Shown: piece after piece, positions 1 to 8,713 of the stretch
Numbering within the stretch: the stretch's first letter is position 1
Layout of the letters: each line of letters begins with the position of its first letter
Assembly: GCF_009911265.1 (NCBI RefSeq)
Contig: NZ_QXXA01000005.1
Coordinates: 1-64,000, forward strand
DNA: 64,000 nucleotides
Direction: 5' to 3'
DNA from: Senegalia massiliensis
GTDB taxonomy: Bacteria; Bacillota; Clostridia; Tissierellales; SIT17
The notes under the pieces: model-generated
What the model saw: the letters and a program-made list of their open reading frames with translations, nothing else
Database searches by the model: none
Told to the model about the DNA's origin: nothing
Position numbers and translations under genes: made by a program

Positions 1-681
1 CCTGCTGCTCAATCTGCAAAACAAGTAACTAGTGATATTCCAGTTTTATTTAGTGCTGTTACTGATCCTGTAAAATCACAGATAGTAAATACATGGGAAG
101 ATGTTGGTGGTAATGTAACTGGTACTAGTGATAAAGCTCCTATAGAGTCCCAATTAAAAATGTTCAAACAAATTGATGACAGTATTAAAACAATTGGTAT
201 TTTATATAGCACTAGTGAAGCTAACTCAGAAATTCAAATAGATGAAGTAAAGAAACTTGCACCAAATGAAGATTTAGATGTAGTTACTGTTGGAGTAAAT
301 AATGTAAATGAAATACCTCAAGCAATAGATTCATTATTATCAAAAGTAGATGCTGTATATATTGTAAGTGACAATTTAATAGCTTCTTCAATAGAATTAG
401 TTTCTACAAAACTTATTGAAAAACAAATGATTTCTGTATCTGCAGAGGAATCTCAAGTAGGTGGCGGAATATTAATTACAAATGGTTTAAGCTATTATGA
501 ATTAGGTAAGCAAACAGCTAAAATGGCGAAAGAAATTTTAGTAGATGGTAAATCTCCTTCTGAAATACCTGTAGGAATAGCTGAAAAAACTATTACTACA
601 GTAAATTTAGATACCTTAGAAAAACTAGGTTTAGATAAAAATTTAGATATATTTAAAGATGTTAAAGAAGTAAAAAAATAA
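1..681 (+). CDS. ABC transporter substrate-binding protein, TrpX/YtlA-like (5' partial)
   Basis: The reading frame is open from base 1, so the gene starts before the window and 226 C-terminal residues are visible. They resemble the PF04392 family of substrate-binding proteins (type-I periplasmic-binding fold, TrpX-like), which bind aromatic amino acids or related ligands outside the cell and hand them to a membrane permease. The visible part includes the conserved stretch VLFSAVTDP near its beginning and the closing segment with SEIPVG. The permease starts 27 bases downstream and the ATPase follows, so this is the first gene of a three-gene uptake operon. The ligand cannot be read from this fragment; the assignment to the family is firm, tryptophan or tyrosine specificity is only inference. 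Confidence 0.88.
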   Translation, partial: PAAQSAKQVTSDIPVLFSAVTDPVKSQIVNTWEDVGGNVTGTSDKAPIESQLKMFKQIDDSIKTIGILYSTSEANSEIQIDEVKKLAPNEDLDVVTVGVNNVNEIPQAIDSLLSKVDAVYIVSDNLIASSIELVSTKLIEKQMISVSAEESQVGGGILITNGLSYYELGKQTAKMAKEILVDGKSPSEIPVGIAEKTITTVNLDTLEKLGLDKNLDIFKDVKEVKK

Positions 682-708
682 AAAATTAAGCTTTAGGAGG
701 CAATTAAA

Positions 709-1605
709 ATGAATTCATTAATTATAACTTCTATAGAACAAGGACTTATATTTTCAGTTCTTGCTATGGGAGTATATATAACTTATAAAATATTAGATAT
801 ACCTGATCTTTCTGTAGAGGGAACATTTCCTCTCGGAGCATTTGTTTTTGCAAAATTTATTATGATTGGAATAAATCCTATACTCAGTACATTTTTAGCC
901 TTTTTATCAGGGTTATTAGGTGGATTATTAACAGCAGTATTATTTACTAAATTAAGAATAAAGCCTTTATTATCTGGAATTCTTACTATGACAATGCTTT
1001 ATTCCATAAATCTTAGGATAAATGGAAAATCCAATATACCATTGTTTCAATATGATTCTATATTTGATATAGGTTCTAATTTATTAATACTAATAGGAAT
1101 TGTATTATTAGTTAAAATCATTTTAGATAGATTCTTAAAAACTGAAATAGGATATCTTTTAATAGCAACAGGTGATAATGAATCTTTAGTCAGATCATTA
1201 GGTCAAAATAGTGATAAATACAAAATAATAGGTCTTATGATTGCTAATGGTCTTGTAGCTATGAGTGGTGCTATGATGGCACAAATGCAAGGTTTTGTTG
1301 ATATTACAATGGGAAGTTCTATAATTGTTGTAGCTCTTGCATCTATTATAATTGGTGATACTATTAGAAAAAATTCAGAAAGAATAAGAAATACTACTAG
1401 AGCAATACTCGGCGCTATAAGCTATAAAATTATTGGTGGTATTGCTATTGATTTAGGTCTTGCACCTAGTGATTTAAGAGCTATAAGTGCAATAATTGTT
1501 ATAATTTTCTTATCTTATAATAATTTTATACCAAATATGATTGTTTCTAGAAAAAAAGGAGAGATTAAAAATGTTGAAAATAGAAAATCTATCAAAGAGT
1601 TTTAA
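709..1605 (+). CDS. ABC transporter permease, TrpY-like
   Basis: 298-residue very hydrophobic protein with about eight to nine membrane segments, of the BPD_transp_2 (branched-chain amino acid/ribose-type) permease family. It forms the membrane channel for the binding protein encoded upstream. The N-terminal part has the family-typical GVYITYKILDIPDLSVEG region. The start is preceded by a strong Shine-Dalgarno site (TTAGGAGG). Its last 35 bases overlap the start of the ATPase gene in another frame, which implies translational coupling. Substrate unknown. Confidence 0.88.
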   Translation: MNSLIITSIEQGLIFSVLAMGVYITYKILDIPDLSVEGTFPLGAFVFAKFIMIGINPILSTFLAFLSGLLGGLLTAVLFTKLRIKPLLSGILTMTMLYSINLRINGKSNIPLFQYDSIFDIGSNLLILIGIVLLVKIILDRFLKTEIGYLLIATGDNESLVRSLGQNSDKYKIIGLMIANGLVAMSGAMMAQMQGFVDITMGSSIIVVALASIIIGDTIRKNSERIRNTTRAILGAISYKIIGGIAIDLGLAPSDLRAISAIIVIIFLSYNNFIPNMIVSRKKGEIKNVENRKSIKEF

Positions 1606-2332
1606 TAAAGGTACTGAAAATGAGATAACTGTTTTTAATGGTTTAGATTTAAATATAGAAAAAAATAAATGCACAGCTATAATCGGATCTAATGGCTGTG
1701 GTAAGAGTACTCTTTTAAATATAATTGGTGGAAGTATAAATATTGATAGTGGAGATATTGTTTTAAATAATAATAATATCTCTAAACTAAAAGAGGAAAA
1801 AAGGGCAGTTAATATAGGGAGAGTCTATCAAAATCCTTCTATGGGAGTTTCTCCTTCACTTACTATTCTTGAGAATATGTGCCTTGCTGATAAAAAAGGA
1901 GATAGATTTTCACTTAAAGGATTGATAAAAAGAAATGGAACAAGTAAATATGTTGAGCTTTTAAAAGATTTAGATTTAGGACTAGAGAATAAATTAAATA
2001 CAAAAGTAAAATATCTATCTGGTGGACAAAGACAATCTTTATCTCTCATTATGGCAGCAATGAAATATCCTGATTTATTATTATTAGATGAACACACTGC
2101 TGCTCTTGATCCAAAGACTTCAAATGTAGTTATGGAAAAGACTAGAGAACTTTTAAAAAAATACTCTATAACTACTATTATGATTTCACACAATATGAAA
2201 GATGCAATAGATTATTCTGATAGAATAATAATGCTAGACAAAGGTAAAGTAGTTTTAGATAGAGATAGTAAAAATATTACTGAGTCTGAGCTTATTAATA
2301 TTTACAGAGAAAAGATACAAGTAGTTGCATAA
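1571..2332 (+). CDS. ABC transporter ATP-binding protein, TrpZ-like
   Basis: 253-residue ATPase that powers the uptake system. Walker A GSNGCGKST lies near residue 40, the signature LSGGQ near residue 155, and Walker B LLLLDEHTAALDP just after it. I place the start at the ATG at 1571 because AAGGAG sits eight bases upstream; an in-frame TTG at 1541 lies inside the permease gene without a good ribosome site. The gene runs to within four bases of a convergent gene at 2336. A typical TrpXYZ-type operon carries exactly these three components. Confidence 0.9.
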   Translation: MLKIENLSKSFNKGTENEITVFNGLDLNIEKNKCTAIIGSNGCGKSTLLNIIGGSINIDSGDIVLNNNNISKLKEEKRAVNIGRVYQNPSMGVSPSLTILENMCLADKKGDRFSLKGLIKRNGTSKYVELLKDLDLGLENKLNTKVKYLSGGQRQSLSLIMAAMKYPDLLLLDEHTAALDPKTSNVVMEKTRELLKKYSITTIMISHNMKDAIDYSDRIIMLDKGKVVLDRDSKNITESELINIYREKIQVVA

Positions 2333-2335
2333 AGA

Positions 2336-3268
2336 TTATACTCCTACAATCTTTACTACTAATGATATAAAAATAGGTATTGTAGCAATGCTACATAATG
2401 TTGATAAAAATACTAATTCACTTGCTAATTTGTAATTTGAATTATTTTTTCTAGCAAATATAGCTGCATTTGCTGCAACTGGCATTGACATTGTTATTGC
2501 TATTATACCTATTACTATATTTGGTAATGGTAATAAATTTAATATAAATAATAATGGTAATGGAATTATAATAAGTCTTAAAAACGTTGTTATAATTATT
2601 AATTTATTACTTATTACATCTTTTATATTTGATTCTCCAAGCATTGATCCTATTACTACCATAGCTAAAGGTATTGTTGTATCGCCTAAGCTATCAAGTG
2701 CTTGAAATAATGGAGTTGGTAATTTGATTGAAAATAAAAATAAAACTATCCCAATTGTTATTGCTATTGTGCCAGGATTTATAAGCATTTTAAAGTTTAT
2801 ATTTTTATTTTTATGGGGAGTTGAAAGTATCATTCCAAGTGTCCATAAAAATATATTAAACCATAAATTAAAAAGCCCAGCATAAAATATTCCTATTTCA
2901 CCATAAACTACGGCTACTATAGGAAAACCCATAAATCCACCATTAGGAAATATAGTAGCAAATTGATATATTCCTCTATCAGGATTTTTAATATGCTTTA
3001 TTTTTGTAAAGATATATCCAACTAACATTGCAAAAATATATGCAAATGGACCTATAGCTAGTACTAATAACCCATTACTTAACATTGCTTTAGAAAAATC
3101 GTAATTCATTGAAGTTATAAGAAGTGCTGGTATAGTAGCATATACTATAAAATTAGATAGTCCTTTTCCTAAGCTGTCATTTATTATATTAAACTTTCTA
3201 AGTATAACCCCTATTGTTATAAGAATAAACAATACTAAAACTTGGGATAGTACAGTTGTTAAGTCCAT
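2336..3268 (-). CDS. AEC-family transporter (auxin efflux carrier type)
   Basis: 310-residue membrane protein of the AEC/PIN-like family (PF03547), with about ten membrane segments in two five-helix halves separated by a hydrophilic centre near residue 150. Bacterial members move malate, malonate or other small organic acids, or are uncharacterised; the sequence does not fix the substrate. It is transcribed away from the flagellar genes on the same strand, beginning 20 bases after the flgJ-like gene ends, so it may be read through from that operon. It ends tail-to-tail with the ABC operon. Confidence 0.85.
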   Translation of the reverse strand: MDLTTVLSQVLVLFILITIGVILRKFNIINDSLGKGLSNFIVYATIPALLITSMNYDFSKAMLSNGLLVLAIGPFAYIFAMLVGYIFTKIKHIKNPDRGIYQFATIFPNGGFMGFPIVAVVYGEIGIFYAGLFNLWFNIFLWTLGMILSTPHKNKNINFKMLINPGTIAITIGIVLFLFSIKLPTPLFQALDSLGDTTIPLAMVVIGSMLGESNIKDVISNKLIIITTFLRLIIIPLPLLFILNLLPLPNIVIGIIAITMSMPVAANAAIFARKNNSNYKLASELVFLSTLCSIATIPIFISLVVKIVGV

Positions 3269-3288
3269 TTAAATATCCCTTTCTAATA

Positions 3289-3576
3289 CTATATTCTATT
3301 TTTCATCTGATTGTATAACATTCTAGCTATTCCTATACCATTTTCTCCACTACTAGCTTCATTTGCAAGTTCTTCATGAAACATATCTGTGAATATCTCT
3401 CTACCTCTGCTTTTTTCTGTAAAATTAGATTCCATAACTGTTTTATTCATTTCTTTAAACATAATACCAGTGAATATAGCTTCAAAATCTTTACAAGCTT
3501 CAAGTAATATTTCTTGATCTTTTGTTTTTTGAGTTTCTATTTTTTGTGTATAATTATTTATATTATTTATTTGCAT
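3289..3576 (-). CDS. flgJ: FlgJ-like rod-binding protein (N-terminal domain only)
   Basis: 95-residue protein matching the rod-binding domain of FlgJ (PF10135): the core ACKDFEAIFTGIMFKEM and the region ELANEASSGENGIGIARMLYNQM are recognisable. It lacks the C-terminal muramidase domain of proteobacterial FlgJ, as is common in Firmicutes. It probably helps assemble the flagellar rod outside the membrane. It starts ten bases after flgG ends and is the last gene of the mbl-flgF-flgG-flgJ cluster. Confidence 0.85.
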   Translation of the reverse strand: MQINNINNYTQKIETQKTKDQEILLEACKDFEAIFTGIMFKEMNKTVMESNFTEKSRGREIFTDMFHEELANEASSGENGIGIARMLYNQMKNRI

Positions 3577-3586
3577 AAATTATCAC

Positions 3587-4384
3587 TTACCTTTTAAGAT
3601 TATTAGCTTGTTGCATCATTTCATCTGACGTTTGAATTGACTTAGAACTTACTTCATATGCTCTTTGAGCTGATATCATCTTTACCATTTCATCTATTAC
3701 AGCTACATTTGAACTCTCTAAATACTTTTGAAGTATTGTAGAATCCATATTAAAATTATTTAAAACTCTTGGATTTCCTGATGCCACAGTCTCTTCATAA
3801 AGATTGCTTCCATCATTTAATAACCCTTTAGAGTTTATAAAATTTACTAATTTTAATGTGCCTATGTCTACAGTCTCTCCATTTGCATTTTCAGCAGTTA
3901 TATTTCCTATATTATCTATTTCCAAATCTGATATTCCACTATTTAAGGTTATTCTATTATTATTATTATCTAATATATAATAGCCATCTGATGTTACTAA
4001 ATCAGAAGTTTGACCATTAATACTTAGCTTAAAACTTCCATCTCTTGTATATCTTGTTTCTCCATTAGGAAGCTGTACCTCGAAAAAACCATCTCCAACT
4101 ATTGCTACATCAAGTGGATTTTCAGTTGGTTGTGGACTCCCTTGAGCCATATTTCTATTTGTTGCTGAAACTTTCACCCCATGACCTACTTGAATATTAA
4201 CCGGAGTATTATTATCATCATTTGGATTTGCTCTTTTTAATGCCGTATACATCAAATCTTTAAATTCAGCCCTTTGAGATTTATATCCAACAGTGTTTAC
4301 ATTTGATAAGTTATTTGAAATTGTATCTATATTAAATTGTTGTGTTTTCATACCTGTAGCTGCAGTCCATAATGACCTAATCAT
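3587..4384 (-). CDS. flgG: Flagellar basal-body rod protein FlgG-type (FlhP-like)
   Basis: 265-residue distal-rod/hook-family protein. The N-terminus carries the family signature SNNLSNVNTVGYK around residue 28, the middle has DVAIVGDGFFEVQ, and the C-terminus SNVAVIDEMVKMISAQRAYE, all hallmarks of FlgG/FlgF proteins. It is exported and forms part of the rod. It is the second of two paralogues following mbl, corresponding by position to B. subtilis flhP. Length is normal for FlgG (about 260). Confidence 0.93.
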   Translation of the reverse strand: MIRSLWTAATGMKTQQFNIDTISNNLSNVNTVGYKSQRAEFKDLMYTALKRANPNDDNNTPVNIQVGHGVKVSATNRNMAQGSPQPTENPLDVAIVGDGFFEVQLPNGETRYTRDGSFKLSINGQTSDLVTSDGYYILDNNNNRITLNSGISDLEIDNIGNITAENANGETVDIGTLKLVNFINSKGLLNDGSNLYEETVASGNPRVLNNFNMDSTILQKYLESSNVAVIDEMVKMISAQRAYEVSSKSIQTSDEMMQQANNLKR

Positions 4385-4402
4385 TTATAAATTCCCCCTA
4401 TT

Positions 4403-5473
4403 TTATATTCTTGCTATATCATTTACAGCTTTTTGTAGTATTTCATCATATGACTTAACTACTTTTTGGTTAGATTCATAACCTCTCATAGTAGATATCA
4501 TTTCTACCATTTCTTTTACTGTTTCTACATTGGAACCTTCTAAATAACCAGATAATACTTCACCTGTAAATGCACTTTCTTGTGCTTCTTGATTTTCTTC
4601 TATTCTATATAGATTATCTCCTTCTTTTCTTAGAAATTCTTTATTATCTATATTTACTATATCTAGTCTACTTACAAAAGCTCCATTTAATGATATATTT
4701 CCAAACTGATCTGTATTTACTTCACCATTACCTATGTTTATAGCACCATTATTCCCTAATACTCTATGTCCTTCAGATGTTGTTAAGAAACCTTCTCTAT
4801 CTATTTTAAAGCTCCCATCTCTTGTATACCTAGTACCGTTTTCTGTTTGCACTTTAAAGAATCCATCACCATTTAATGCCATATCTAATGGATTTGATGT
4901 TTGCCTTATATCTCCCTGGGTGAAATTTATAAATACTCTATCAGTACGTATTCCATTTCCTAGAGTTCCTATTACATTCATATGAGGCTTTGTTACAATG
5001 GTATCTATCAAATTACCACCTGAAAATACATTTCCTTGTCCATCTATTTCTATATTATTTCCTGTAATTCTAATTCTTCCATTTTTGCCTAAAAGATAAT
5101 TTTCCCCATCTGATTTTATATTTCTATCATTATCTTGATAATAAGTCTTAAGATATCCATCTTCTGTCACTCTAAACTTAAATTTATCATCATACCCTGT
5201 TCCTGCTGGTGTATCTATTGCAAAATATGCACCTTTAGTCTCAAGTAAATATTCTTCGCCATTTTGTGTTAATTCTACTCCTTGAAAAGGCTTTATTGTA
5301 GATATAGAGTTATCATTTATTCGTCTCAGTAATTGTTCAGGAAATGATTCTGAAAGCACTCCATCTTTTTTATATCCATTTGTATTAGTGTTTGCAAGAT
5401 TATTTGAAATTGTATCCATTCTATGTTGATTATTTATCATTCCAGTGGTCGATATATACATGCCTCTAAACAT
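4403..5473 (-). CDS. flgF: Flagellar basal-body rod protein FlgF/FlgG-type (FlhO-like)
   Basis: 356-residue paralogue of the next gene. It has the same N-terminal signature (SNNLANTNTNGYKK), the central MALNGDGFFKVQ and the C-terminal SNVETVKEMVEMISTMRGYE. It is about 90 residues longer than FlgG because of an enlarged middle part (roughly residues 60-180). It lies directly downstream of mbl, corresponding to B. subtilis flhO. It is a secreted rod component; whether it is the FlgF or the FlgG equivalent cannot be settled here. Confidence 0.9.
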   Translation of the reverse strand: MFRGMYISTTGMINNQHRMDTISNNLANTNTNGYKKDGVLSESFPEQLLRRINDNSISTIKPFQGVELTQNGEEYLLETKGAYFAIDTPAGTGYDDKFKFRVTEDGYLKTYYQDNDRNIKSDGENYLLGKNGRIRITGNNIEIDGQGNVFSGGNLIDTIVTKPHMNVIGTLGNGIRTDRVFINFTQGDIRQTSNPLDMALNGDGFFKVQTENGTRYTRDGSFKIDREGFLTTSEGHRVLGNNGAINIGNGEVNTDQFGNISLNGAFVSRLDIVNIDNKEFLRKEGDNLYRIEENQEAQESAFTGEVLSGYLEGSNVETVKEMVEMISTMRGYESNQKVVKSYDEILQKAVNDIARI

Positions 5474-5539
5474 TTTTTCACCTCAATTTTAATTCTGCTC
5501 GGTACTATTATCGGCAAAAAGTATAATATTCTTTAATAT

Positions 5540-6559
5540 TTAATAACTTTTTGATTCAGTTGTCATTTGTTTTTCTAATATATCCATAGAGTTAAGAGAT
5601 TCACCAGTACCTTTTGCTACACATGAAACAGCATCTTCTGCTATAATTACTTCTATTCCTGTTCTATTTTTTATAAGTTTGTCCATACCATTAAGTAGAC
5701 ACGAGCCACCTGTCATTATCATACCTTTATCACTAATGTCTGCTGCAAGCTCTGGTGGAGTTTGTTCAAGTACTGAATGTACTGCTTCTGCTATGGTAGT
5801 AACTGTCTCTTCTAATGCTATTAACATTTCTTCTGAAGATACTTTTATTGTCTTTGGAAGTCCAGTTACTAAATCTCTACCACGTACATCCATTGAAACT
5901 TGTTTATCTCTTGGATAAGCTGTTCCAATTCTAACTTTCATATCTTCTGCTGTTCTCTCTCCTACTAGAATATTGTGCTTACGTCTCATGTATTTTACTA
6001 TAGCTTCATCCATTTTATCCCCAGCAAGTTTTATTGATGTACTTACTACTATTCCACCAAGTGATATAACTGCTATATCTGTAGTTCCACCACCCATATC
6101 TATTACCATATTTCCATCAGGTTGTGTAATGTCTATTCCTGCACCTACAGCTGCTGCTATAGGTTCTTCTATTAAATATGTCTTTTTTGCTCCTGCCTGC
6201 ATACTTGCTTCTATAACTGCTCTTTTTTCTACCCCTGTTACTCCAGATGGTACACATATTATTATTCTAGGTTTAAAGAAAAATTTCCCCGCTGCTTTTG
6301 TTATAAAATGTTTTATCATTCTTTCTGTTATATCATAGTCAGATATAACACCATCTTTTAAAGGCCTAATTGCTATTATATTCCCTGGTGTTCTACCAAT
6401 CATTCTTCTTGCTTCTTCTCCTACTGCAAGTACTTTATCTGTATTTTTATCTATTGCAACCACTGAAGGTTCTTGTAAAACTATCCCCTTATTCTTTATA
6501 TATACTAATACACTTGCAGTTCCTAAATCTATCCCCATATCTGATCTAAATGTAAACAT
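5540..6559 (-). CDS. mbl: Actin-like cell-shape protein Mbl/MreB
   Basis: 339-residue MreB-family protein. It forms membrane-associated filaments that direct lateral wall synthesis. Phosphate-binding motifs are visible: MGIDLGTASVLVY at the start, DMGGGTTDIAV in the middle and MTGGSCLLNGMD near residue 290. Length and position (between spoIIID and the flgF/flgG pair) match B. subtilis mbl. The upstream region holds a full match to the sigma-H consensus, and spoIIID ends in its own terminator, so mbl probably has an independent promoter and leads the flagellar rod genes. Confidence 0.95.
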   Translation of the reverse strand: MFTFRSDMGIDLGTASVLVYIKNKGIVLQEPSVVAIDKNTDKVLAVGEEARRMIGRTPGNIIAIRPLKDGVISDYDITERMIKHFITKAAGKFFFKPRIIICVPSGVTGVEKRAVIEASMQAGAKKTYLIEEPIAAAVGAGIDITQPDGNMVIDMGGGTTDIAVISLGGIVVSTSIKLAGDKMDEAIVKYMRRKHNILVGERTAEDMKVRIGTAYPRDKQVSMDVRGRDLVTGLPKTIKVSSEEMLIALEETVTTIAEAVHSVLEQTPPELAADISDKGMIMTGGSCLLNGMDKLIKNRTGIEVIIAEDAVSCVAKGTGESLNSMDILEKQMTTESKSY

Positions 6560-6631
6560 TATAAAACCTCACTTTCTACTTTTATCTATAACTAAATTAT
6601 TATATCTGTTTTTTTACATACTTCTTTACTT

Positions 6632-6658
6632 ATTCGATAAAAGTTCCAAAATTCCTGC
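6632..6658 (-). promoter_or_regulatory. Candidate sigma-H promoter of mbl
   Basis: On the minus strand, GCAGGAATT (6650-6658) and ATCGAAT (6632-6638) are separated by 11 bases. This satisfies the B. subtilis sigma-H consensus RNAGGAWWW-N11/12-RNNGAAT at every fixed position. The inferred start lies about 65 bases before the mbl ATG. Inference only; no transcript data. Confidence 0.5.
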
Positions 6659-6690
6659 AAAATTTTAGAAATTTTTTTATTTTTTTTATA

Positions 6691-6717
6691 ATAAAAAAGA
6701 ACCGATAAAATCGGTCC
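6691..6717 (-). terminator. Rho-independent terminator of spoIIID
   Basis: An 8-bp stem (6699-6706 with 6710-6717, one G-U pair in the RNA) with a 3-base loop, followed on the minus strand by six T residues. It begins ten bases after the spoIIID stop and separates it from mbl. Confidence 0.8.
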
Positions 6718-6727
6718 TTTTATAGTT

Positions 6728-6985
6728 TTACTTTACAGTAGCAGTGCTATATTTAATTTTTGTTGCCTTGCCACCTCTAATATGCCTTTCAGCTTTGTTC
6801 TTTTCTAAAACACTCTTTACCTGTTCTGAGATAAGAGGGTTTATCTTGGGAAGGCGTTCAGTTACATCTTTATGAACTGTGCTTTTACTTACCCCAAAAA
6901 CATTTGCTGTCTTTCTTACAGTTGCTTTTTCTTCTATTATATAATTTGCTATTTCAAGAGCCCTTTCCTCTATATAGTCTTTCAA
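6728..6985 (-). CDS. spoIIID: Sporulation transcription factor SpoIIID
   Basis: 85-residue DNA-binding protein that, in B. subtilis, switches mother-cell gene expression from sigma-E to sigma-K. The helix-turn-helix VRKTANVFGVSKSTVHKD and the basic tail HIRGGKATKIKY are diagnostic. I choose the TTG at 6985, because AAAGGGGGTT lies just upstream and the protein then begins KDYIEER, aligning with the B. subtilis start; a GTG at 7009 would add eight residues without a good ribosome site. It lies downstream of spoIIQ and is preceded by a sigma-E-like promoter. Confidence 0.95.
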   Translation of the reverse strand: MKDYIEERALEIANYIIEEKATVRKTANVFGVSKSTVHKDVTERLPKINPLISEQVKSVLEKNKAERHIRGGKATKIKYSTATVK

Positions 6986-7025
6986 TTGCCTAACCCCCTT
7001 TGATGGCACAACCGTCTTTTTTACA

Positions 7026-7055
7026 TTATTATGCTTTTATAATGGTGAATAGAAC
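7026..7055 (-). promoter_or_regulatory. Candidate sigma-E promoter of spoIIID
   Basis: On the minus strand GTTCTATT (7048-7055) and CATAATAA (7026-7033) are 14 bases apart, resembling the sigma-E pattern (GKCATATT, about 14 bases, CATACAMT) at 6/8 and 5/8 positions. It lies between the spoIIQ stop and spoIIID start, giving a leader of about 30 bases. B. subtilis spoIIID is sigma-E dependent, which agrees. Confidence 0.42.
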
Positions 7056-7061
7056 ATTTCT

Positions 7062-7904
7062 TTATTCAAAGTCTGGAATATAATCTTTTGGATCAATATG
7101 TTTTCCATTTTCTAATACTTCAAAATGTAAATGTGGTCCTTGAGATAGTTCATAACCTGCTGGTTCTCCTATAGCTCCTATGGCGTCTCCTTTATTTACA
7201 TTCTGTCCTTTTTTAACTAAAATTTTTTCAGAAAATCCTGCATATTTAGTTATTAATCCTTCTCCATGATCAATAGTAATTACTCTACCTAAATCATCTG
7301 TTTCTTCTATATTCTTTACTACGCCTTTAAGTACTGCCCTAACTGAACTTCCTTTTTTTGCTGTTATATCTAAACCATTATGAGTAGTCCATTGTTCTAA
7401 AGTCTCTGAATATACAAGTTGATCTCCAGCAAAACCCATAGATTGTTTTCCCATTATTGGGACAAGCATTGCTTTTGCACGCCTTGCATTTGCTGAAACT
7501 TCTACTGCTTGTTCTTCATTTTTTGCTTGTTCTTTTGATTCTGGTTTAGGATTTGATTCTTGTTCTTGTTTTTCAGTATTTTCTTCTTTTTGAGGTTCTT
7601 CTTGTGTCTTTTCTTCATTTGGTTCTTCTACTTTTGGTTCTGGATCTGGTTCCTCTATAGCACCTATTTCGGGTTCTTCATTATCAGGATAATAGTCTAA
7701 TATATCATCTTCTAAATCTTCTTCTTTTTCTAGCTCTGATATTTGTTTGAAATTATCTCCTGAAACCCAAACTGCAGTTACTCCTACTATCATTATGCAT
7801 AAAAATAGTACTAGATAAAAACCATCTTTTTGCGTTACTTTTTTCATTTTATCCTTTAAACCATTTTCTTTTTTTTCATTATTATTTTTATCATTGTTAT
7901 CCAT
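7062..7904 (-). CDS. spoIIQ: Forespore peptidase-fold protein SpoIIQ (M23/LytM domain)
   Basis: 280-residue protein with a cytoplasmic head, one membrane segment (about residues 28-47), a long acidic Glu/Pro-rich linker (about 56-135) and a C-terminal M23 domain. Unlike B. subtilis SpoIIQ, the zinc ligands appear complete: H175 and D179 in HNGLDI, and H260 in HLHFE. Clostridial SpoIIQ proteins often keep the metal site. In the spore membrane it would pair with SpoIIIAH and form the channel linking mother cell and forespore. Its place beside spoIIID supports SpoIIQ over a general wall hydrolase. Confidence 0.88.
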   Translation of the reverse strand: MDNNDKNNNEKKENGLKDKMKKVTQKDGFYLVLFLCIMIVGVTAVWVSGDNFKQISELEKEEDLEDDILDYYPDNEEPEIGAIEEPDPEPKVEEPNEEKTQEEPQKEENTEKQEQESNPKPESKEQAKNEEQAVEVSANARRAKAMLVPIMGKQSMGFAGDQLVYSETLEQWTTHNGLDITAKKGSSVRAVLKGVVKNIEETDDLGRVITIDHGEGLITKYAGFSEKILVKKGQNVNKGDAIGAIGEPAGYELSQGPHLHFEVLENGKHIDPKDYIPDFE

Positions 7905-7980
7905 CTCTACACCTCCATATATATGTAAAAACTATTTCAGTTACTATTATTAGCAAAATTATTTTTTTTATACAAAAAAA

Positions 7981-8011
7981 GACCCACTTTAGAAAATTTC
8001 TAAAGTGGGTC
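7981..8011 (-). terminator. Terminator after the YugP-like gene
   Basis: Near-perfect 15-bp inverted repeat (7981-7995 with 7997-8011), flanked by A-rich and T-rich runs on both sides, so it could work in either direction. It lies 14 bases beyond the stop of the metallopeptidase gene. Confidence 0.85.
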
Positions 8012-8024
8012 TTTTATATATTTT

Positions 8025-8699
8025 TTAATCTCTATCTGCAAGCAATATTAATCTTATAAGTTGTGCTATACCTACAAGTGTTGCTGCTACATATGTTAAT
8101 GCTGCTGCATTTAAAACTTTTCTAGTAGGTTTCACATCAACATCTGCTATTATACCATTACTAAGTTGTGACACTGCTCTATTTGATGCATTAAATTCTA
8201 CTGGAAGAGTTATTACTTGAAAAGCCACTACTGCAAGGTATAAGAATATTCCTATATATACTAAGTCACCTATTCCAAGTAAGAAACCTGCAAACACTAA
8301 AATCCATACAAACCTTGCCCCAAAACCTGCTATTGGAGCTATGTTATTTCTCAATAATAATGGAAAATAACCTTCTGCATGTTGTAAAGCATGACCTACC
8401 TCATGAGCAGCTACACCTACTGAAGCTATTGAACTTCTTTGATATACATCTCTTGACAGTCTTAAAACTCTTTTCCTAGGGTCATAGTGATCAGATAACT
8501 TTCCTCTAACCATTTCTATTTCTACATCATGAAGCCCATTTCTATCTAATATAGCACGTGCAACTTGATATCCTGTATATCCCGATGCACTAGCATGCTT
8601 TAAATACTTATTAAATGTACTGGAAACTTTTGATTGAGCATAAGCTGCAAATATTATTGCTGGTATTACCAATAAAAAGCCTACGTCTGCAAAGAACAT
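8025..8699 (-). CDS. Membrane zinc metallopeptidase, YugP family
   Basis: 224-residue integral membrane protein of the Zn_peptidase_2 family (PF04298). It has an N-terminal membrane helix, the zinc-binding motif HEVGH at residues 99-103 within AAHEVGHALQHAEGY, and hydrophobic segments after residue 120. Length is normal for YugP. It probably cleaves or folds membrane proteins; its substrate is not known. It is the last gene of a TetR-YHS-YugP operon and ends in a strong terminator. Confidence 0.88.
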   Translation of the reverse strand: MFFADVGFLLVIPAIIFAAYAQSKVSSTFNKYLKHASASGYTGYQVARAILDRNGLHDVEIEMVRGKLSDHYDPRKRVLRLSRDVYQRSSIASVGVAAHEVGHALQHAEGYFPLLLRNNIAPIAGFGARFVWILVFAGFLLGIGDLVYIGIFLYLAVVAFQVITLPVEFNASNRAVSQLSNGIIADVDVKPTRKVLNAAALTYVAATLVGIAQLIRLILLADRD

Positions 8700-8713
8700 A
8701 ATTATCTTCTCCT

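Noticed and set aside
2330-2355. 8-bp inverted repeat between the ABC ATPase gene and the AEC gene
   Set aside because: AT-rich, a 10-base loop and no T tract on either strand; not convincing as a terminator.
7945-7973. Possible sigma-F promoter before spoIIQ (GTATA and GCTAATAATA)
   Set aside because: The two parts are about 14 bases apart, one or two short of the usual spacing, and the second G of the -10 GG is missing; too weak to list although spoIIQ is expected to be sigma-F dependent.
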